Positions 1 through 7,697 are shown, counted from the first letter of the stretch. The stretch: 54,891 nucleotides of DNA from Parapedobacter defluvii (GCF_014642075.1 NZ_BMIK01000025.1:1-54891); one strand, 5' to 3'. The notes: generated by a model not told the origin, from the sequence alone. A program made the numbers and translations.

Positions 1-228
1 CCGAGAGCACTCTGGCTTACCTAATCGCCTATCTTGCGATAGAACAAAGAACAAACGTTCGAAACGTAACCGCACACCAGATTTAAAAGATCATTAGCGA
101 TTACTCTGTCCTGTCGCCCCCTGTTTTAACCTTAGAAGCGGTTCTTGACATTTAGTGTCGCTTCGTAATCCTCTAAAAAGTTCGACATTTGTAAAGTTCC
201 CCCTACACATCTTGAAGTCAAAACATAC

Positions 229-264
229 AAAAGCCTGCAAATTAAACGTTTGCAGGCTTTTTGT
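229..264 (+). terminator. Rho-independent terminator
   Basis: A perfect 13-bp stem (229-241 with 249-261) around a 7-base loop is followed by T-rich sequence. Because the left arm begins with four A, it can act in both directions. It separates whatever lies to the left from the integrase region. Confidence 0.8.
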
Positions 265-305
265 TTTTTACGGCATCCTGATTCATTCAATTATTCGCAT
301 AAAAA

Positions 306-354
306 CAGTGAGTAATTCAGTGAGTCAATCCCTGACCTACCGCTACTCACTGAA
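306..354 (+). repeat. Subterminal repeats, candidate integrase arm sites
   Basis: Bases 306-325 read CAGTGAGTAATTCAGTGAGT, which is itself two copies of CAGTGAGT. The same 20-mer with two changes recurs at 11311-11330 near the other end of the element. Within the left copy, TTCAGTGAGT (317-326) is also mirrored as ACTCACTGAA (345-354). Repeated sites shared by both ends of an element that encodes a tyrosine integrase are what arm-type binding sites look like. That role is inferred. Confidence 0.5.
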
Positions 355-520
355 AGCACATTAAGTTGTTGAATGACAACCTGTTCAACAACTAAACATC
401 TTGACTACCATAGGCTGCAAGGCTAATTTGCATCGGTAAAAAATTGCTTTTTAACGGCGATGCAGAGCTCGTCCCGAAAGTCGGGACTCGGTTTTGTTTC
501 ACCATAAATGATGTATTATC

Positions 521-1762
521 ATGAGTACAAATTATTCCTTGCTCTTCTACTTGAAGAAACCAAAAAACTATGTGGGTGGTATGAAACCCATCTACATGCG
601 TATCACCGTGGCCGGTGACCCCAAGGAAGTGTCCACCGGCCGTGAGTGTGACCCCGTACGGTGGAACGCCAAGGCCAACCGTGCCAAGGGCACCAAGGAG
701 GACATCCGTGGCCTGAATGCCTACCTCGACACGCTGGAGCGAAAGGTGGCCGATGCCCACCTGCAACTCGTAAAGGACGGCACGGAAATCACCGCCGAAT
801 CGCTGAAACTGAAATACCTCGGCAAGGACGTGCAACGGCAGTATTTGATGGAAACGTTTACCGAACACAACCGGAAGATGGAAGCGTTGCTTGGGAAAGG
901 TTTCAAACCCAACACGCTGAAAGGCTACAACACTTCTGTTGCACACCTGACCTCCTATCTGGAAAAATGCCATGGTGAAACGGACATCGAGATCCGGCAC
1001 ATCGACCATGCGTTCATCACAGGTTATGAGTTTTTCCTCCGCTCTGACATGGAATGCAGTGCGGTGTCGGCGGCCAAGTACATGAAACACCTGCGTAAAA
1101 TCATAAACCAGTGTCTTGCACACCGATGGATTACGGAAAACCCCTTTGTGTTCTACAAAACGAAGGCCAAGCCAAGGGAAAAGGAATTTCTCACGCCCGA
1201 TGAACTGGACAGGATAGCCCAAAAGGAATTTTCCATAACAAGGCTCTCTCATGTGCGCGACATCTTCGTGTTCTGCTGCTATACGGGGCTGTCATACGCC
1301 GATGTGCGGAAACTGCAAAAGACGGGCATCGCCAAGGGTATTGACGGCAGATTGTGGGTGTTGACCAGCCGGGAGAAAACGGAAACTTCCTCCAACATCC
1401 CGCTGCTTCCGCAAGCCTTGGAAATCATCGGACGCTATGCGGACTATCCCCCATGCGTAGCAAAGGGGATGGTACTTCCGGTATTGAGCAACCAAAAGAT
1501 GAACAGCTACCTGAAAGAGATTGCCGACCTGTGCTGTATTACTAAAAAGCTGACATTCCACATGGCGCGGCACACATTCGCCACCACGGTGACACTGGCC
1601 AACAACGTGCCGATAGAAACGGTATCAAAAATGCTGGGGCATACCAACATCAAGACCACCCAGCACTATGCCAAGCTGCTGGACACGCGGATTAGCAGCG
1701 ATATGGAAAAACTAAAAGAAAAGTTAGGATTCCGTACAAACATTTCATTATCGGCTCATTAA
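521..1762 (+). CDS. Tyrosine integrase, IntDOT-like
   Basis: This 413-aa site-specific recombinase would insert and excise the element. It has the Bacteroidota layout of an N-terminal arm-binding domain (about 1-95), a SAM-like core-binding domain (about 100-200) and a C-terminal catalytic domain. Visible catalytic residues are H347-x-x-R350 (HMARH), H374 in LGHTN and the nucleophile Y383 in QHYAKL. The position that normally carries the first catalytic arginine is S258 in CYTGLSYADV. The same substitution is known in IntDOT of the Bacteroides conjugative transposon CTnDOT, so this is probably a working CTn-type integrase and not a dead one. It is the leftmost gene, and its 3' end runs directly into the repeat block that flanks the Fic gene. 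Confidence 0.93.
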   Translation: MSTNYSLLFYLKKPKNYVGGMKPIYMRITVAGDPKEVSTGRECDPVRWNAKANRAKGTKEDIRGLNAYLDTLERKVADAHLQLVKDGTEITAESLKLKYLGKDVQRQYLMETFTEHNRKMEALLGKGFKPNTLKGYNTSVAHLTSYLEKCHGETDIEIRHIDHAFITGYEFFLRSDMECSAVSAAKYMKHLRKIINQCLAHRWITENPFVFYKTKAKPREKEFLTPDELDRIAQKEFSITRLSHVRDIFVFCCYTGLSYADVRKLQKTGIAKGIDGRLWVLTSREKTETSSNIPLLPQALEIIGRYADYPPCVAKGMVLPVLSNQKMNSYLKEIADLCCITKKLTFHMARHTFATTVTLANNVPIETVSKMLGHTNIKTTQHYAKLLDTRISSDMEKLKEKLGFRTNISLSAH

Positions 1763-1797
1763 CGGTTCTTATTAGCTCATATCGGCTCACTATTAAG
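1750..1797 (+). repeat. Repeat block flanking fic1, left copy
   Basis: The block has three sub-units beginning ATCGGCTCA, ATTAGCTCA and ATCGGCTCA, joined by TTAACGGTTCTT-like linkers. The same arrangement is repeated at 2866-2911 just after the Fic gene. It overlaps the last codons of the integrase and lies directly upstream of the Fic gene's -7 box (TAAATTTG, 1808-1815), so it could be an operator or a duplicated insertion boundary. Confidence 0.6.
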
Positions 1798-1819
1798 TTC
1801 TTTTTTATAAATTTGTGTC

Positions 1820-2863
1820 ATGAGCAAAGTAAGTGTACATACTGAATTTCTTGATATCAACTGGAAACTGATAGGCCTTATCAGTGAAATTGATAGGTTC
1901 GATGCCTCTTGGAAAGCCATTGAACGGAGAGAGGGGCAAAGCCTTAAAGAGCTTAAATCAATCGCTACGGTTAGAAGTGTCGGGGCTTCAACCCGTATTG
2001 AGGGCTCCAAACTAACGGATGAAGAAGTCGATATTCTTCTTAAGAACATGGACATCTCAAAACTTCAAGAGCGGGATGAGCAAGAAGTCGTCGGATATTA
2101 TGAGGCCTTGGACGTCATCGATGAAAATTTTGAAGAAATTCCTGTGACTGAAAACGGTTTAAAAAACCTGCATAATTTGCTTTTGAAATATAGTGAAAAA
2201 GATAGATGGCATAGGGGAGACTATAAGCAGCACTCCAATGCTGTTGAAGCGAATATGCCTGACGGAACAACACAGATAATATTTCAAACCACCGCGCCGG
2301 GATTTCCCACAGAAGACGCGATGCGTGAACTAATAACGTGGCATGATGCCGACAAGGATACACATCCTTTGGTTAAGTGTGCGCTTTTTTGCTATGATTT
2401 CGTATCTATCCATCCCTTTCAGGATGGAAACGGGAGGTTAAGCCGCTTGCTTGCTACGCTGCTTTTACGCAAATATGGGTATAAATGGATACGATATGTA
2501 AGTTTTGAACACGAAATCGAGAGTCAAAAAAATGAGTATTACAGGGTTTTAAGGACTTGCCAATCCCAAAGGCCGGGAGAGGATATCACGCCGTGGGTTA
2601 TGTTTTTTCTGACGAGTTTGAAGAATGTTCAGGAGTCGTTGATGCTGAAACTCGAAACCCATGGAGTACAACAGGCCATTTCACAAAGGGAAAGACATTT
2701 GTTGACCATAATTGAGGCAAATCCGGGTATAAAAACCAGCGACATGGCGAAAAAACTTGGTGTTTCAAGTGCAACAGTGAAAAGGATGTTGGACAGCCTT
2801 TTGTCGGCAAAACTTATAGAAAGACACGGAATCGGCCCGGGGTCTTATTATACACTGTTATAG
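1820..2863 (+). CDS. Fic-domain AMP-transferase-like protein (fic1)
   Basis: This 347-aa protein belongs to the Fic family, whose members usually transfer AMP from ATP to hydroxyl side chains of target proteins. The canonical motif HPFQDGNGRLSR starts at H198. An inhibitory helix motif, SxxxEG (S57-G62, STRIEG), precedes the Fic core, making it a class II Fic that carries its own antitoxin helix. The C-terminal ~70 residues look like a winged-helix HTH (TSDMAKKLGVSSATVKRML), so it may bind DNA and regulate itself. A TAAATTTG -7 box ends only 4 nt before the ATG, suggesting a leaderless transcript. The ~45-bp repeat blocks on either side suggest it is a separable module in the element. Its target is unknown. 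Confidence 0.9.
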   Translation: MSKVSVHTEFLDINWKLIGLISEIDRFDASWKAIERREGQSLKELKSIATVRSVGASTRIEGSKLTDEEVDILLKNMDISKLQERDEQEVVGYYEALDVIDENFEEIPVTENGLKNLHNLLLKYSEKDRWHRGDYKQHSNAVEANMPDGTTQIIFQTTAPGFPTEDAMRELITWHDADKDTHPLVKCALFCYDFVSIHPFQDGNGRLSRLLATLLLRKYGYKWIRYVSFEHEIESQKNEYYRVLRTCQSQRPGEDITPWVMFFLTSLKNVQESLMLKLETHGVQQAISQRERHLLTIIEANPGIKTSDMAKKLGVSSATVKRMLDSLLSAKLIERHGIGPGSYYTLL

Positions 2864-2865
2864 TC

Positions 2866-2911
2866 ATCGGCTCACTATTGGTTCTTATCGGCTCGTATCG
2901 GTTCATTTCAG
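2866..2911 (+). repeat. Repeat block flanking fic1, right copy
   Basis: This is a diverged direct repeat of 1750-1797, with sub-units ATCGGCTCA, ATCGGCTCG and ATCGGTTCA in the same order. It begins right after the Fic stop codon. Divergence from the left copy argues against a recent duplication. Confidence 0.55.
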
Positions 2912-3112
2912 TAGCCTTGTTTTTAAATCTGCACACACCAGGGCATTTTCACCGCTTAGGCCACCGAACGCAAGGCGGGGGAATCGGGTCAAGGGCGCCG
3001 GAGGGCAAAGGCCTGCGGGCAGCGGCGTTTATATACCCTTGACCTTTCCCACGCCGAGGGTAATTTTGGCCGGGCGGTGCAAAGGCCGGATGCCCTGAAC
3101 CACCCGTAAAAT
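2912..3112. other. GC-rich non-coding spacer with inverted repeat
   Basis: There is no credible gene here. A 9-bp inverted repeat (GGTCAAGGG 2987-2995, CCCTTGACC 3036-3044) encloses GC-rich sequence next to the 3' end of the relaxase gene. It may be a transcription end signal for the minus-strand mobilization operon or part of a transfer origin; I cannot tell which. Confidence 0.35.
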
Positions 3113-4099
3113 TCACCGCCTGATACCCCGTGACTGCGCTTTCTTTTTCCGTTTGCGCCGCTTCTCCTCCTCCTCGATGGGGCTTTGCTGCTCACCCGCT
3201 CCCTCCACCGGAGCCATCAGTAATCCCAATAGGTCGGCAGCCATACTGCCCGTGGTGGTCAGCATATCGCCCACGCTTTCGAACATGCCTTGGGCAAAAT
3301 CGTGTGCCAGCTCCATTGCCAACGGCTGACCCTGCGGATGCCGCTCCGTCAATTCCATGAGCGTGTGCATCTGCGCTTTCTGCTGTGCCGTGCCGTTCCT
3401 CATCGTATTGGCATATTGCAGGCTGTCTTTCAGGTTGCGCTCGAAGTCGAACAGTTCATCGAACAGCGTTTCACCCGATTGCTTGAACGCCGTGCGGTCG
3501 AACTGCCCCAGCTTCTGCGAGTGCGCCTTATTTTTGCCACGTGAGGTGTTCTGTGGGCTTAGCTTGATTTTATTGGTGATGTCCTTGCGGCTCACGATGA
3601 TTTGGACGTGCATCTGCCGCCCCTCCTTGCGTTCGCCTTTCCGCTTTTGCCCGCTCTTTACCTCCCTGTCGTTGTGGCTGTAATAGCGGTAATTTTCCAG
3701 CTTGCCGAACCAAAGCAAATCCCGGTGGCTGTCTATGCCGGGGCGTTTGAAGTTACGGGCGTATTCGTCCATTACACTCATGGCAAATTCCTTTAGTTTT
3801 TCCCTTGCCCCGTCCTCGCCGTATTGCGATACGAGATGCGTCAGTTCCTTTTGGCTGGGGCTGATGTTGATGAGGAAAAACTTACTGTCTTCCCTGCCCA
3901 GCTTGGCCACGTTGCGGTCGATGCCCATCCGCACCTCGTGGGGTTTAATGTCGCTGGCCGTTCCGTTGAACCAACGCTCCGGTTTGTTTTCCATCCCTTT
4001 TTCCGGCTGCGTCCGGTTTTCCTTTTCGAGGTAATGCACCAGCGCACCGCTGCTGCCCTTGTTGTCGCCCGTTTCCGATTTGGTGATGTTGATATACAT
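3113..4099 (-). CDS. Relaxase, MobB/DUF5712-like mobilization protein
   Basis: This 328-aa protein resembles the relaxases of Bacteroides mobilizable elements, which nick oriT and lead the DNA strand into a recipient. The N-terminus (MYINITKSETG, then GALVHYLEKEN) is typical of the DUF5712/MobB group, and the segment RQMHVQIIVSRKD around H164 is a good candidate for the metal-binding histidine motif. The C-terminus ends in a very basic tail (KRRKRKKKAQSRG). It lies 9 bases downstream of the BfmA/BtgA gene in one operon. No type IV secretion genes are visible, so the element would depend on a helper for transfer. Confidence 0.8.
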   Translation of the reverse strand: MYINITKSETGDNKGSSGALVHYLEKENRTQPEKGMENKPERWFNGTASDIKPHEVRMGIDRNVAKLGREDSKFFLINISPSQKELTHLVSQYGEDGAREKLKEFAMSVMDEYARNFKRPGIDSHRDLLWFGKLENYRYYSHNDREVKSGQKRKGERKEGRQMHVQIIVSRKDITNKIKLSPQNTSRGKNKAHSQKLGQFDRTAFKQSGETLFDELFDFERNLKDSLQYANTMRNGTAQQKAQMHTLMELTERHPQGQPLAMELAHDFAQGMFESVGDMLTTTGSMAADLLGLLMAPVEGAGEQQSPIEEEEKRRKRKKKAQSRGIRR

Positions 4100-4108
4100 A
4101 ATCCTATG

Positions 4109-4663
4109 TTATAGATTATCCAGTGATTGCCGTGCGTGCTTGGCCAGTTCCTCCTTTTTGGCCGCCGACACAGGCCAACCGAGGGCTTCCCTTTGGGTAA
4201 TGTAGTAATCCAGCACCTGCCGGAACCTGGACTTCAATGTTTCCCTTTCCCGCATGTTGCCAAGTATCTTTTTCAGCGTGCCGTCCACCAGTTTCAGGTA
4301 GCCGATGGTTTCCCTGCCCATGATGGTTGCCTCCGACTGCCCTTTGCCGATGCTTTTCAAAAGCGGGCTTTGCGTTTTGGCAATGGCCATCAGTTCCTCC
4401 ATAGCCGAATACATCGGTACCAGCAGGTCGCCCTCCTGTTTGCGGATGAACGAAAGGATGCGGCTGATGCCGTTCGACAATTCCTTTTTCAGCACCTCAT
4501 CGTTCAGGTCGGCGGGGTCTTTCTTGCTTTTGTAGAAATAATCGACCATCTGCATGAACAGTTCCCGCTTGGTGCGGCCAAGCTTCCGCGCAAGCAACGT
4601 GAGCCGATCGTCCACCGCTTCGGGGAAACGGACGGATTTCTTGTTCTCGTCCTGCCTAACCAT
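4109..4663 (-). CDS. BfmA/BtgA-family mobilization accessory protein
   Basis: This 184-aa protein is of the BfmA/BtgA type, an oriT-binding accessory factor that works with a relaxase. The N-terminal segment (KKSVRFPEAVDDRLTLLARK, then GRTKRELFMQMVDYF) looks like a ribbon-helix-helix DNA-binding fold, followed by a helical region. I chose the ATG at 4663 (MVRQDENKK) because it overlaps the upstream stop codon as ATGGTTAG, indicating translational coupling, and because further upstream the reading is unlike the family. The relaxase follows immediately. Confidence 0.8.
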   Translation of the reverse strand: MVRQDENKKSVRFPEAVDDRLTLLARKLGRTKRELFMQMVDYFYKSKKDPADLNDEVLKKELSNGISRILSFIRKQEGDLLVPMYSAMEELMAIAKTQSPLLKSIGKGQSEATIMGRETIGYLKLVDGTLKKILGNMRERETLKSRFRQVLDYYITQREALGWPVSAAKKEELAKHARQSLDNL

Positions 4664-4985
4664 TGGTACCTCCCTTACCACCACCAATAAACCTGAACCT
4701 GCTGCCCTTGGCCGGATGCCACGAAGGGCGGTACTCCACATAACCGTAGGCCACCAATTCCGACAAGCACTTGTGGTAGGTGGCGATGGAGCGTATCCGC
4801 GAGAAGCGCATGAGCTTCCTGCGGCTGGCGTGGAAATGGTTGTTCGGGTTGCCGCAATCGTGGTGGTAGAACAATGCAGCTACCAACCCGATGTGCGTGG
4901 GCAGCAACCGACCGTCATCGCCTATCCGTTCAAAGAATTCGCTGAATGCGTGCTTGGGTATTTCCATCCGTTCACCCATTGTCAT
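4656..4985 (-). CDS. Small winged-helix-like protein of the mobilization operon
   Basis: This 109-aa protein has the look of a winged helix: a start segment LLPTHIGLVAALFYHH, a recognition-like helix (RKLMRFSRIRSIATYHKCL) and a wing ending GYVEYRPSWHPAKGSRF. Proteins like this commonly sit between the excisionase-like gene and the mob genes in Bacteroidota elements, but I cannot name a function. It overlaps the gene before it by 14 bases and the gene after it by 8, so the operon is tightly coupled. Confidence 0.7.
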   Translation of the reverse strand: MTMGERMEIPKHAFSEFFERIGDDGRLLPTHIGLVAALFYHHDCGNPNNHFHASRRKLMRFSRIRSIATYHKCLSELVAYGYVEYRPSWHPAKGSRFRFIGGGKGGTNG

Positions 4986-5247
4986 TGCCCCCTTCCATCA
5001 TTTTCCTGATGTCCTCCCTGTGGTAGTACATGCTGCCGCCCACCTTGCGGTACGGCAACGTGCCGCCCGCACGGAGGTTCTGCAACGTTCCGGGCGATAC
5101 GCCCAGCAGCTTGCGTACTTCAGCGCTTTTCAGCCATTCCCTGCCAAGATTGTCTTTTTCCCTGTTTCCGATGATTTGTTTGAACTCATCCAGCATTTCC
5201 CGTTTGAACTGCCGGAGGTCTTCCCTTGTGACGATGTCTATTTCCAT
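4972..5247 (-). CDS. Excisionase-like HTH_17 DNA-binding protein
   Basis: This 91-aa protein has an MerR/excisionase-type HTH (WLKSAEVRKLLGVSPGTLQ, then GTLPYRKVGGSMYYHREDI), the form usually annotated as helix-turn-helix domain 17. In Bacteroidota mobile elements such proteins act as excision factors or as regulators of mobilization. The ATG at 5247 (MEIDIVTRED) is preferred over upstream ATGs because the extra N-terminal residues read like translated non-coding sequence. It is the first gene of the minus-strand mobilization operon and faces the hairpin-rich region 5248-5651. Confidence 0.8.
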   Translation of the reverse strand: MEIDIVTREDLRQFKREMLDEFKQIIGNREKDNLGREWLKSAEVRKLLGVSPGTLQNLRAGGTLPYRKVGGSMYYHREDIRKMMEGGNDNG

Positions 5248-5651
5248 ATCCCTATCATTATATTTCCACATCCGTATATCCCGATAGCGGGATATTGGTT
5301 TACGCGCTTTACAGGGCGCCCGGTATACGGCCAAGTATACCAAAACCTTATGCTGGGGCTGTGCCAGCGTATTGGGGTATCCCCGGAGGATACCCGAAAC
5401 CCCCATGGCGATAGCGTGGGGGCAAGCAAGTAGGGCTATGCCCAACTTCCGCTTGCTCCATTCCCATCGGGGAATGGCAATTTGGCGGAACGTGCGAACA
5501 GCACGGTTAGGCTCTGCTACCAAACAGGGCGGTATCCGGTGTTTCCATCGGGCGGCACCCGTTCTGTTGGGGCAAAGTTGGGGGATAAAACAGGGATATG
5601 GATGACCAACCGGAGCGGCATGGTCATGTTCGGGGATTGAACGGGTCGGGG
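5248..5651. other. Hairpin-rich non-coding region, candidate oriT or promoter region
   Basis: About 400 bases without a credible gene, carrying four short perfect hairpins: TATCCCG/CGGGATA (5277-5294), GGTATAC/GTATACC (5322-5341), GGGTATCC/GGATACCC (5375-5395) and CATTCCC/GGGAATG (5459-5476). Clustered inverted repeats next to mobilization genes suggest oriT or a regulatory region for the operon starting at 5247. No nic-site sequence could be recognised by eye. Confidence 0.4.
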
Positions 5652-6401
5652 TCAGGCTTGGTCTGCGGGAACGATGTGGAACAGCTTTCTGTCATCGGGA
5701 ACCTGCGAACCCTTTATCGGGGCTTCGCCTTTGCCTACGAAATAGTTGCGCGCCGTATCCAATGGGATTTCCTTGCCACCGTGGTTGAAGTATTTCGCTA
5801 TCAGCTTGTAATACGGGCTGTGGTGGTCGCTTTTGAGCAACTTCCTCCCATTGGGCAGTTCCGCTTCGCGCAGTTGCTGGATGAGGTCGATGAGCGTGGG
5901 CAGGTAACCGTCCTCCACGTACACTTTCTGTGAAACCCCGTATTTGGAAAGTTCCTGCACCCGTTCTTCCAAATCCTGTATACGGGCTTGGAGTTCAGCT
6001 ATCTTTCCGTCTTTTTCTTTCACCAGCACATCGTTAGGCCGGACATTCCATTTATCTCGGGTGCCGAGGTATCGCTGGAATTCGGTAAGTTTCCCGATGT
6101 TTGACTGATGTCGGGGGTGCTCGGATGAGAACGGGTCTTTCCGCTCGAAATGTTCAATCCGTTTCTGCACGATGTACCACACATAGGAAAGGAACTCCTT
6201 TTCGGCTCCCTGCCCCTTGGACAGGAAATAATTCAGGTGGTAGGTGTAATATTCCTCAAACTCGGCTTTGTCCAACCCATATATTTTGAGCAAAAAATGG
6301 TTGTTACCATACCCTCTTTTCAAACCAAGTATGTTGCCAACATCAAACGGATGTGGGCAAAAATCGAAGCGCTTTCTGCTTTTGAAGTAATTTAGTCCCA
6401 T
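5652..6401 (-). CDS. Unknown coiled-coil protein linked to the recombinase
   Basis: I do not recognise this ~249-aa protein. Its N-terminal half is rich in aromatic and basic residues. A heptad-like segment (KDGKIAELQARIQDLEERVQ) around the middle predicts a coiled coil, and the C-terminal part looks globular (DDRKLFHIVPAD near the end). There is no signal peptide. It lies immediately downstream of the second tyrosine recombinase on the same strand. A GTG at 6428 overlaps that gene's stop as GTGA and is an alternative start; I prefer the ATG at 6401, which has AAGGA upstream. The coupling suggests joint function or regulation with the recombinase. Confidence 0.65.
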   Translation of the reverse strand: MGLNYFKSRKRFDFCPHPFDVGNILGLKRGYGNNHFLLKIYGLDKAEFEEYYTYHLNYFLSKGQGAEKEFLSYVWYIVQKRIEHFERKDPFSSEHPRHQSNIGKLTEFQRYLGTRDKWNVRPNDVLVKEKDGKIAELQARIQDLEERVQELSKYGVSQKVYVEDGYLPTLIDLIQQLREAELPNGRKLLKSDHHSPYYKLIAKYFNHGGKEIPLDTARNYFVGKGEAPIKGSQVPDDRKLFHIVPADQA

Positions 6402-6424
6402 TGTGATAATCCTTAAATCTGTAG

Positions 6425-7507
6425 TCACAAAATCCTGTCCAACGGACTTTTGATTGCATTCAGTTGCGCATTGCCGACTTTTGCATAAAGCATCGTGGTC
6501 TTAATGTCATTGTGACCAAGTAGCTGCTGTATGAATAACATGTCCGTGCCGTATTCCAGTAAATGTGTGGCGTAACTATGCCGCAAACCGTGTATCCCTA
6601 TCGGCTTGTTTACCTTTGCGGCCTTCATCGCATTCTTGAACACCGCTTGGACACTGCGGACGGAATACCGCCCTCCGTACTGACCTTCAAAAAGGTAAGT
6701 TTTAGGGCGATACGCTTTATAATACTCCCGTAGCAAATCCAGCACTGCGGTCGGTAGCGGTACATACCGGTCTTTCTTTCCTTTGCCCGCTTCGATGAGT
6801 ACCTGCATCCGTCCACTGTCGATGTCGCTCAATTTCAGATTGACAACCTCACTTACTCGCAGCCCCATTCCGTAGCACAGTTGCAGCATCAGCAAATGTT
6901 TTCGGTTTCGTACCGCGTCGAATATCCGTTTTACTTCCTTTTGGCTCAACACCTTTGGCAAAGTGGATGGCTTCTTCGGCCGTGGGATTTCGGCAAAGAA
7001 GCCCGGTTTATGGAGCACCTGTTCAAAATAGAATTTGATGGCGTTGAGCCTGCTGTGCAACTGGCTTTCCGAAATCTTCAATGTATTGATGCAATAAAGA
7101 ATGTAAGCACGGAGACGGTCGTAGCCCAGCGAATCAACGGGCACATCTTTCAAAATATACAGTAGCTGTGCAAATTCGATCATGTATGTCTTTATGGTGG
7201 ATGGACTATAGGCTTTCATCTGCAATACCTCTTTCATGCGTTGCAACTCCCGAGCATTCAAAGGTGATAATTTGGACAATACCCCTTTGCCAACCGGTGG
7301 TATTTCCATCCCAAACAGTGTGCGGAAATGGGTATTGTCCGGCACATACCAGCACTTCTTAGACCTGCTCCACCTGCCTTTCAGCGATTTGACCAAATCA
7401 ATCTTTGCCCGGTCGTATTTGAAATCCACCCAAATGACCGCCGAATCATTATGCCTACCTTCCCGGAAAGCAAAACCGGAAAAATCAATAGCTTTCATAC
7501 TGCGCAT
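6425..7507 (-). CDS. Tyrosine recombinase next to the cassette array (integron-integrase-like position)
   Basis: This 360-aa Xer/IntI-type recombinase has R217 (GMGLRVSEV), H306-x-x-R309 (HGLRHSYATH), H332 (LLGHNDIKTT) and nucleophile Y341, so the catalytic set looks complete. It has an extra ~85-residue N-terminal domain before the SAM-like core-binding domain. The C-terminus IKSPLDRIL resembles the SPLD ending of integron integrases. However, I do not see the extra helix that IntI proteins carry before the HxxR motif, so it is not a textbook IntI. It is transcribed away from two cassette-like units beginning at ~7670, exactly the geometry of an integron. The ATG at 7507 (or 7498) lies inside the left arm of a 16-bp inverted repeat. 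Confidence 0.85.
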   Translation of the reverse strand: MRSMKAIDFSGFAFREGRHNDSAVIWVDFKYDRAKIDLVKSLKGRWSRSKKCWYVPDNTHFRTLFGMEIPPVGKGVLSKLSPLNARELQRMKEVLQMKAYSPSTIKTYMIEFAQLLYILKDVPVDSLGYDRLRAYILYCINTLKISESQLHSRLNAIKFYFEQVLHKPGFFAEIPRPKKPSTLPKVLSQKEVKRIFDAVRNRKHLLMLQLCYGMGLRVSEVVNLKLSDIDSGRMQVLIEAGKGKKDRYVPLPTAVLDLLREYYKAYRPKTYLFEGQYGGRYSVRSVQAVFKNAMKAAKVNKPIGIHGLRHSYATHLLEYGTDMLFIQQLLGHNDIKTTMLYAKVGNAQLNAIKSPLDRIL

Positions 7508-7558
7508 TTTGTATTACCTAATAAAGCAAATCTAAGAAAGTTATACAAAATGCGCAGT
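7499..7558. repeat. 16-bp perfect inverted repeat over the recombinase start
   Basis: ACTGCGCATTTTGTAT (7499-7514) and its exact complement ATACAAAATGCGCAGT (7543-7558) flank a 28-bp AT-rich spacer. The left arm covers the recombinase start codons. It could be a pair of recombinase or repressor binding sites. The spacer is too long for a simple dif/core recombination site. Confidence 0.75.
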
Positions 7559-7634
7559 GGATAAAATCGCACAACCATAAAGTGAAGCCCCTTACAAACA
7601 AATATTTATGGCAAAACAGAGAATTATTGGTTTT

Positions 7635-7665
7635 TTTGTGTAAAGAAGATTATTGCGTATATTTG
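7635..7665 (+). promoter_or_regulatory. Bacteroidota promoter facing the cassette array (Pc-like)
   Basis: A -33 TTTG (7635-7638) and a -7 TATATTTG (7658-7665) are separated by 19 bp, matching the Bacteroidota consensus. Transcription would start within or just before the GTTAGCT core and run through both cassette genes, as an integron Pc promoter does. Confidence 0.7.
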
Positions 7666-7668
7666 AGA

Positions 7669-7675
7669 GTTAGCT
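7669..7675 (+). other. Core recombination-like site GTTAGCT at the array entry (attI-like)
   Basis: The heptamer GTTAGCT lies 22 nt before the first cassette ORF. The identical heptamer ends the palindrome at 10280-10286, again exactly 22 nt before the second ORF. No palindrome accompanies it on its left, which is what distinguishes attI from attC. Assignment as an attI-like site is inference. Confidence 0.5.
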
Positions 7676-7697
7676 GTAAGCATAAAGAACGACAACC

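Larger units (their letters stand above)
1..520. other. Non-coding left segment of the mobile element
   Basis: No convincing gene starts here. One plus-strand frame is open from base 2 to a TAG at 95-97 and ends in a basic tail, so it could be the last 31 codons of a gene cut by the window edge; I do not recognise it. The rest holds a strong hairpin terminator (229-264), integrase arm-site-like repeats (306-354), and about 160 bases leading into the integrase with no clear promoter. A tRNA gene that could be the left attachment site is not visible, so the element probably continues left of the window. Confidence 0.4.

Noticed and set aside
392-1252. 286-codon minus-strand open frame opposite the integrase
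   Set aside because: It overlaps a clear integrase with full motifs; the translation has no recognisable domain and is a shadow frame.
3290-5009. Several plus-strand open frames opposite the mobilization operon
   Set aside because: They mirror the relaxase, BfmA/BtgA and HTH genes in GC-rich sequence and show no motifs of their own.
7515-7542. dif/XerC-type recombination site between the inverted arms
   Set aside because: The 28-bp spacer is much longer than the 6-8 bp between Xer binding arms.
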